A DNA stretch of 10,006 bases from Lachnospiraceae bacterium. GTDB lineage: Bacteria > Bacillota_A > Clostridia > Lachnospirales > Lachnospiraceae. The translations under genes were made by a program, and so were the position numbers. How positions within the stretch are numbered: the stretch's first letter is position 1; each line of letters begins with the position of its first letter. The stretch lies in assembly GCA_031262285.1 (NCBI GenBank), contig JAISHZ010000073.1, positions 1 through 10,006 on the forward strand. The letters run 5' to 3'. Below the pieces are notes generated by a model. It did no database searches, was not told the origin of the DNA, and saw only the letters and a list, made by a program, of their open reading frames with translations. This document shows positions 7,046 to 10,006 of this stretch, in pieces.

Positions 7046-7927
7046 TCAAAGTTCTTCGTCACGATAAATCGCTGTTCCAATGCCTTCATCCGTGAAAATC
7101 TCAAGCAGCAGGCAGTGGGGGATCCTTCCGTCTAAAATGTGGACACGATTGACACCTTTTACAATCGCGTCAATGCAGTTGTGTATCTTGGGTAACATTC
7201 CGCCGCCGACAAATCCGTCCGCAGTCATTTTGGTGGCTTCGGAAGCAGAAAGCCGTGAAATGAAAGTGTCTTTGTCGTCGATGTCTCGATAAAGACCTGC
7301 CACATCGGTAAGGAAAGCTAATTTTTCAGCGTTCATCGCTTTGGCTATCGCGCAAGCAGCATTGTCTGCATTGATATTGTAGGTTTGATATTGCGCATCC
7401 AGTCCTATGGGAGATACAATCGGTAAATAGTCATTCTTGATCAAATCGAGCAAAATCTGCGGATTGACATTTGTGATCTCTCCGACATAGCCAATATCTT
7501 GTCCATTGGGACAATTCTTTTCGACTTGCAGGAGAGCGCCATCTTTTCCGCTGATTCCGACTGCTTTTACCCCTAATTCCTCCACCATGGTTACCAGTGA
7601 TTTGTTCACTTTGCCCAGAACCATCTCTGCGATGTCCATGGTTTCTGCATCTGTTTTGCGCAGACCATTCACAAAAGTAGATTCTTTGCCAACCTGCTTG
7701 AGCCAATAATTGATTTCTTTCCCACCGCCGTGTACGATGATCGGTTTAAAGCCCACCAACTTGAGCAACGTCACATCTTGAATGACACTTCTTTGCAGAC
7801 TGGCGTTGCTCATCGCACTTCCGCCGTATTTTACCACGATAATCTTGCGATTGTATTTTTGAATATACGGCAATGCCTCGATTAGTACTTCTGCCTTCGC
7901 TTTTACTTGCTCTAAATCCTTACTCAT
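7046..7927 (-). CDS. argB: Acetylglutamate kinase
   Basis: Phosphorylates N-acetylglutamate with ATP to N-acetyl-gamma-glutamyl phosphate, the second step of the acetylated arginine pathway. The protein has 293 residues, full length. Motifs of the amino-acid-kinase fold are KYGGSA (33-38, phosphate-binding Lys33), [10 protein letters not shown] (63-72, where many homologues have GGGPEI), FVNGLR (85-90, substrate arginine), NINAD (184-188) and GGGMLPK (241-247). The N-terminal stretch [16 protein letters not shown] is the extra helix found in hexameric, arginine-inhibited kinases, and the C-terminus [13 protein letters not shown] fits the arginine-binding end. Feedback inhibition by arginine is therefore expected. 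A GGAG six to seven bases before the ATG at 7927 supports the start. It sits between argJ and argD. Confidence 0.96.
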   Translation of the reverse strand: MSKDLEQVKAKAEVLIEALPYIQKYNRKIIVVKYGGSAMSNASLQRSVIQDVTLLKLVGFKPIIVHGGGKEINYWLKQVGKESTFVNGLRKTDAETMDIAEMVLGKVNKSLVTMVEELGVKAVGISGKDGALLQVEKNCPNGQDIGYVGEITNVNPQILLDLIKNDYLPIVSPIGLDAQYQTYNINADNAACAIAKAMNAEKLAFLTDVAGLYRDIDDKDTFISRLSASEATKMTADGFVGGGMLPKIHNCIDAIVKGVNRVHILDGRIPHCLLLEIFTDEGIGTAIYRDEEL

Positions 7928-7990
7928 GACATGATCTCCATTCTACAAACGTGTTTTTTCGTTTTGCTATCGCGTCGCAGTTATCAATCC

Positions 7991-9217
7991 TTAGGAACGG
8001 TAATCGGCATTGATTTTGACGTAGTCATAACTTAAATCACATCCCCACGCCGTCGCGCTTGCTTTTCCCATCTTCATATCTGCCAATACAGTCACTTTGG
8101 GTGCGCTCAGAAGTTTGCTAGCTTCTTCTTCCTCATATGCGCAACCGGAGCCGTCTTCGTAAATCAATATTCGCTGACCGTTTGCTTCAAAATACAACGC
8201 CATATGATCCGGATTGAAATCTGCCCCGGAATATCCAAGCGCACACAAAAAGCGTCCCCAGTTCGCGTCATGTCCAAAGATTGCCGCCTTTGTCAAAGAA
8301 GAACGAATCACAGATTTCGCCAACATACGCGCATCTTCTTTGGTACGCGCTCCGATGATATGTGCTTCAAAAAGCGCCGTTGCACCTTCCCCATCCCCTG
8401 CCAACAGCATCGCCAGATTTTGGTTCAAAAGATGAAGCGCTTCGGAAAAGAGAGTATAATCTTCTCCTGTGGCTACGATTTCCTGGTTCCCTGCCAAGCC
8501 ATTCGCCAATACGAGTAATGTATCATTCGTCGAGGTATCGCCATCTACAGAGATCATGTTGTAAGTGTCTTTGACATCAGCGCTTACCGCTTGTTGCAGT
8601 AGTTCACGACTGATCGCAGCGTCTGTCGCTACAAAGGAAAGCATGGTACCCATATTGGGATGAATCATACCGGAACCTTTGCACATCCCTGCGATGTGAA
8701 CCGTCTTCCCTCCGATTTGGGTTTCGACACAAAGTTGTTTTGGATGTGTGTCCGTAGTCATGATCGCACGAGAAGCCGCACGAGCGGACTCGCGATCCGT
8801 TCTTTTCCCTGCCACCAGACTGCGGATCCCTTCCTTCATCCGATCCATCGGAAGCTTCGGACCGATGACTCCGGTAGAAGCTACCAGAACCGCTTCTTTG
8901 GGGATTCCCAATTGCTGTGCGCAAAAGAATGCTGTCTCTTCGGTATCCGCCAGTCCTTCCGGTCCGGTACCGGCGTTGGCGATCCCTGTATTCACCACGA
9001 TCGCTTGGACATACGAGGAGGTTTCGACTACGTTCCGATCCCAAAGCACCGGAGCCGCCTTCACCACATTGGATGTGAACGTTCCGGCGACCTTGCATGG
9101 AACCACACTATATATGAGAGCCATATCTTCTCGGTTCTGATATTTGATTGCGGCCTTTGCCGCAGCGGTTTCAAAGCCTTGAACCAGTGCCAAAGTGCCA
9201 TCTTCGATGATTTTCAT
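7991..9217 (-). CDS. argJ: Glutamate N-acetyltransferase / amino-acid acetyltransferase (ornithine acetyltransferase)
   Basis: ArgJ moves the acetyl group from N2-acetylornithine to glutamate, releasing ornithine and regenerating N-acetylglutamate; bifunctional forms also use acetyl-CoA. The protein has 408 residues. Motifs include VVNTGIANAGTG (74-85), STGVIG (114-119), the self-cleavage region HPNMGTMLSF with nucleophilic Thr191, DGDTSTND (225-232), GHDANWGR (315-322) and the usual C-terminus INADYRS. It should cleave before Thr191 into alpha and beta chains. The start is the ATG at 9217, six bases after a perfect AGGAGG; a TTG two codons earlier overlaps nothing useful. The motifs alone do not tell mono- from bifunctional enzyme. 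The gap to the upstream acetyltransferase gene is only 23 nt, so they share a transcript. Confidence 0.96.
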   Translation of the reverse strand: MKIIEDGTLALVQGFETAAAKAAIKYQNREDMALIYSVVPCKVAGTFTSNVVKAAPVLWDRNVVETSSYVQAIVVNTGIANAGTGPEGLADTEETAFFCAQQLGIPKEAVLVASTGVIGPKLPMDRMKEGIRSLVAGKRTDRESARAASRAIMTTDTHPKQLCVETQIGGKTVHIAGMCKGSGMIHPNMGTMLSFVATDAAISRELLQQAVSADVKDTYNMISVDGDTSTNDTLLVLANGLAGNQEIVATGEDYTLFSEALHLLNQNLAMLLAGDGEGATALFEAHIIGARTKEDARMLAKSVIRSSLTKAAIFGHDANWGRFLCALGYSGADFNPDHMALYFEANGQRILIYEDGSGCAYEEEEASKLLSAPKVTVLADMKMGKASATAWGCDLSYDYVKINADYRS

Positions 9218-9223
9218 GAACAA

Positions 9224-9229
9224 CCTCCT
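9224..9229 (-). promoter_or_regulatory. Perfect ribosome binding site AGGAGG of argJ
   Basis: AGGAGG lies six bases before the ATG at 9217 and excludes the TTG at 9223 as start. It lies in the short gap after the stop codon of the upstream acetyltransferase gene. Confidence 0.85.
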
Positions 9230-9240
9230 AGTCTATCCGA

Positions 9241-9699
9241 CTAAACCGTTTCACTGGTATTTCGTTCATCCAGTGTAAAATCATAATAATTGATATCACT
9301 ACGTTTTGTCCACAAAAGTTTCGTCCAAAAACCATTCCCTAAATCATTTTTGGTAAACGCGATCAGTTTCACTTTCGTGATTCCAACTTTACGAAGTGCT
9401 TCCACACAGTAAGTAACCATTGCTTTCCCTACCCCGCAGCAACGATACTGTTCTTGCACACAGACATGATACAAACAACCCTGCCTTCCATCATGTCCGC
9501 ACAAAATAGCGCCAATCAATTGATCTTGCGCAACGGCCGCCACACTCAAAGAAGGATTGCGATCCAAGAAACGCTCGATTCCTTCTTTGGAATCGTCTAC
9601 GTAACGAATCGAAAAACCCTTGATACTTTTCCACAGAGCATATAGTTCTTGATAATCAGTTGCTGCAAGAGGACGAAGATCAAATGCTTTCTTTTTCAT
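9241..9699 (-). CDS. GNAT-family N-acetyltransferase, first gene of the arginine operon
   Basis: A 152-residue single-domain acetyl-CoA-dependent acetyltransferase. The acetyl-CoA-binding motif A is seen as YHVCVQEQYRCCGVGKAM (77-94), with the R-x-x-G-x-G loop at Arg86-Gly91, preceded by the GAILCGHDGRQGCL strand region (63-76). Motif B is the NDLGNGFWTKLLW region (118-130), like YpeA/RimI-type proteins. It is far shorter than classical ArgA, having no amino-acid-kinase domain. Its place directly behind the operator and promoter of the arg genes, 23 nt before argJ, makes an acetylglutamate-related role possible, but the substrate cannot be read from the sequence. The reading frame continues 46 codons upstream through two repeat copies with no in-frame stop. 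The ATG at 9699, five bases after GGGAG, is the credible start. Confidence 0.85.
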   Translation of the reverse strand: MKKKAFDLRPLAATDYQELYALWKSIKGFSIRYVDDSKEGIERFLDRNPSLSVAAVAQDQLIGAILCGHDGRQGCLYHVCVQEQYRCCGVGKAMVTYCVEALRKVGITKVKLIAFTKNDLGNGFWTKLLWTKRSDINYYDFTLDERNTSETV

Positions 9700-9703
9700 A
9701 GAT

Positions 9704-9839
9704 GCTCCCGTTTGCGCGCCAAAGGCGCGCGTACCAATCAAGGAGTTTGAAAGTTCCCTTACTTTCAAACTTGCTCCCGTTTGCGCGCCAAAGGCGCGCG
9801 TATCAATCAAGGAGTTTGAAAGTTCCCTTACTTTCAAAC
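9704..9839 (-). repeat. Two-hairpin repeat, two tandem 69-bp units, in the arg operon leader
   Basis: The two units (9773-9839 distal and 9704-9770 proximal, period 69) differ at a single base: C9734 in the proximal unit corresponds to T9803 in the distal one. In gene orientation each has H1 GTTTGAAAGT-AAGGGA-ACTTTCAAAC (9839-9814 and 9770-9745), CTCCTTGATTGRTAC, H2 GCGCGCC-TTT-GGCGCGC (9799-9783 and 9730-9714) and AAACGGGAGC. The period is 23 codons and neither unit has a stop in the frame of the downstream gene. The proximal unit's GGGAG is the ribosome binding site of the acetyltransferase gene. The near identity indicates recent tandem duplication or gene conversion. Confidence 0.95.
9705..9709 (-). 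promoter_or_regulatory. Ribosome binding site GGGAG supplied by the repeat
   Basis: GGGAG lies five bases before the ATG at 9699 and forms the end of the proximal repeat unit. It fixes the acetyltransferase start and repeats the arrangement seen before the second exporter gene. Confidence 0.75.
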
Positions 9840-9890
9840 TTGCTTTCTTGGGCTCTTGTTGTTGCTCATTCTGACTGTGAACTTCGTATC

Positions 9891-9919
9891 ATTCTGCCAC
9901 GCTCATAGAAATCTGTCAA
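9891..9919 (-). promoter_or_regulatory. Promoter of the arginine operon
   Basis: On the minus strand a perfect TTGACA (9919-9914) is followed by 17 bases and CAGAAT (9896-9891), matching 4/6 of the -10 consensus. Transcription should start near 9884, giving a leader of about 185 nt that contains both tandem repeats. The ArgR-like sites lie immediately upstream. Confidence 0.7.
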
Positions 9920-9927
9920 GGCTATTT

Positions 9928-9995
9928 TGCATTTTTATTCACTCAAATTTCATAAAAAATGAATAATGAGCGTGAATATTCATAATATTCATTCA
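9928..9995. promoter_or_regulatory. ArgR/AhrC-type operator cluster (ARG boxes)
   Basis: TGCATTTTTATTCA (9928-9941; minus strand TGAATAAAAATGCA) differs at one base from the 14-bp ARG-box core TGAAT-wwww-ATTCA and lies eight bases upstream of the -35 element. Further half sites follow: TGAAT at 9960-9964 and 9973-9977, and ATTCA at 9978-9982, 9987-9991 and 9991-9995. Counting ATTCA at 9937-9941, there are six in under 70 nt. Arginine-dependent control of the operon by an ArgR/AhrC hexamer is the natural reading. The sites may also serve a gene to the right of the window. Confidence 0.65.
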
Positions 9996-10006
9996 AAAAT
10001 TAATTT

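Noticed and set aside
7928..7990. Possible separate promoter between argJ and argB.
   Set aside because: The 63-nt gap shows no paired -35/-10 elements at normal spacing; only the argB ribosome binding site is clear.
8604..9098. Long minus-strand frame inside argJ (164 codons), and similar frames at 8660-9244 on the plus strand.
   Set aside because: These are out-of-frame shadows of argJ with arginine- and serine-rich, non-family sequence. The argJ frame carries all expected motifs.
9834..9869. An 11-codon minus-strand ORF (MSNNKSPRKQV) in the arg leader, as a possible attenuation leader peptide.
   Set aside because: It has no ribosome binding site and only one arginine codon, and its end falls by chance within the H1 stem.

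Overview
The window looks like a chromosomal segment of a mid-GC Bacillota, most likely class Clostridia. This rests on strong AGGAGG-type ribosome binding sites, AhrC/ArgR-style operator half sites, AT-rich intergenic DNA, and paired single-chain ABC exporters with an LSGGE signature of the kind common in Clostridia. The assignment is inferred from these features; no 16S or other marker gene is present.

Left half, + strand: a gene-free leader of about 370 nt with a plausible promoter and two inverted repeats leads into two full-length ABC half-exporters (369-2165 and 2297-4114). They are probably co-transcribed and form a heterodimeric efflux pump of unknown substrate. The 131-nt gap between them is almost filled by a two-hairpin repeat whose last bases supply the second gene's Shine-Dalgarno sequence. 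A 73-nt near-perfect hairpin with no T tract lies between this pair and the oppositely oriented genes on the right.

Right half, - strand, read from the right edge: an ArgR-type operator cluster (9928-9995) and a promoter (9891-9919) precede two tandem 69-bp copies of the same repeat. The genes then follow in the order GNAT acetyltransferase (9241-9699), argJ (7991-9217), argB (7046-7927), argD (5740-6930) and an extracellular solute-binding-like protein (4282-5721). ArgJ, ArgB and ArgD cover the acetylated branch from glutamate to ornithine except the ArgC reductase step, which is not encoded here. ArgJ recycles the acetyl group, and ArgB carries the N-terminal helix typical of arginine-inhibited enzymes.

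The unifying oddity is the repeat family. Five copies or fragments occur at three loci, always just upstream of a start codon and in the sense orientation. Each complete copy has an H1 stem (GTTTGAAAG.../...CTTTCAAAC), a spacer around CTTGATT, a GC-only H2 stem (GCGCGCC/GGCGCGC) and a terminal RACGGGAGC, or an altered version of it. At two loci that end is the ribosome binding site of the next gene. Because the repeats are open in the gene's frame, ORF callers can attach spurious N-terminal extensions, which I have removed by choosing starts next to the ribosome binding sites.
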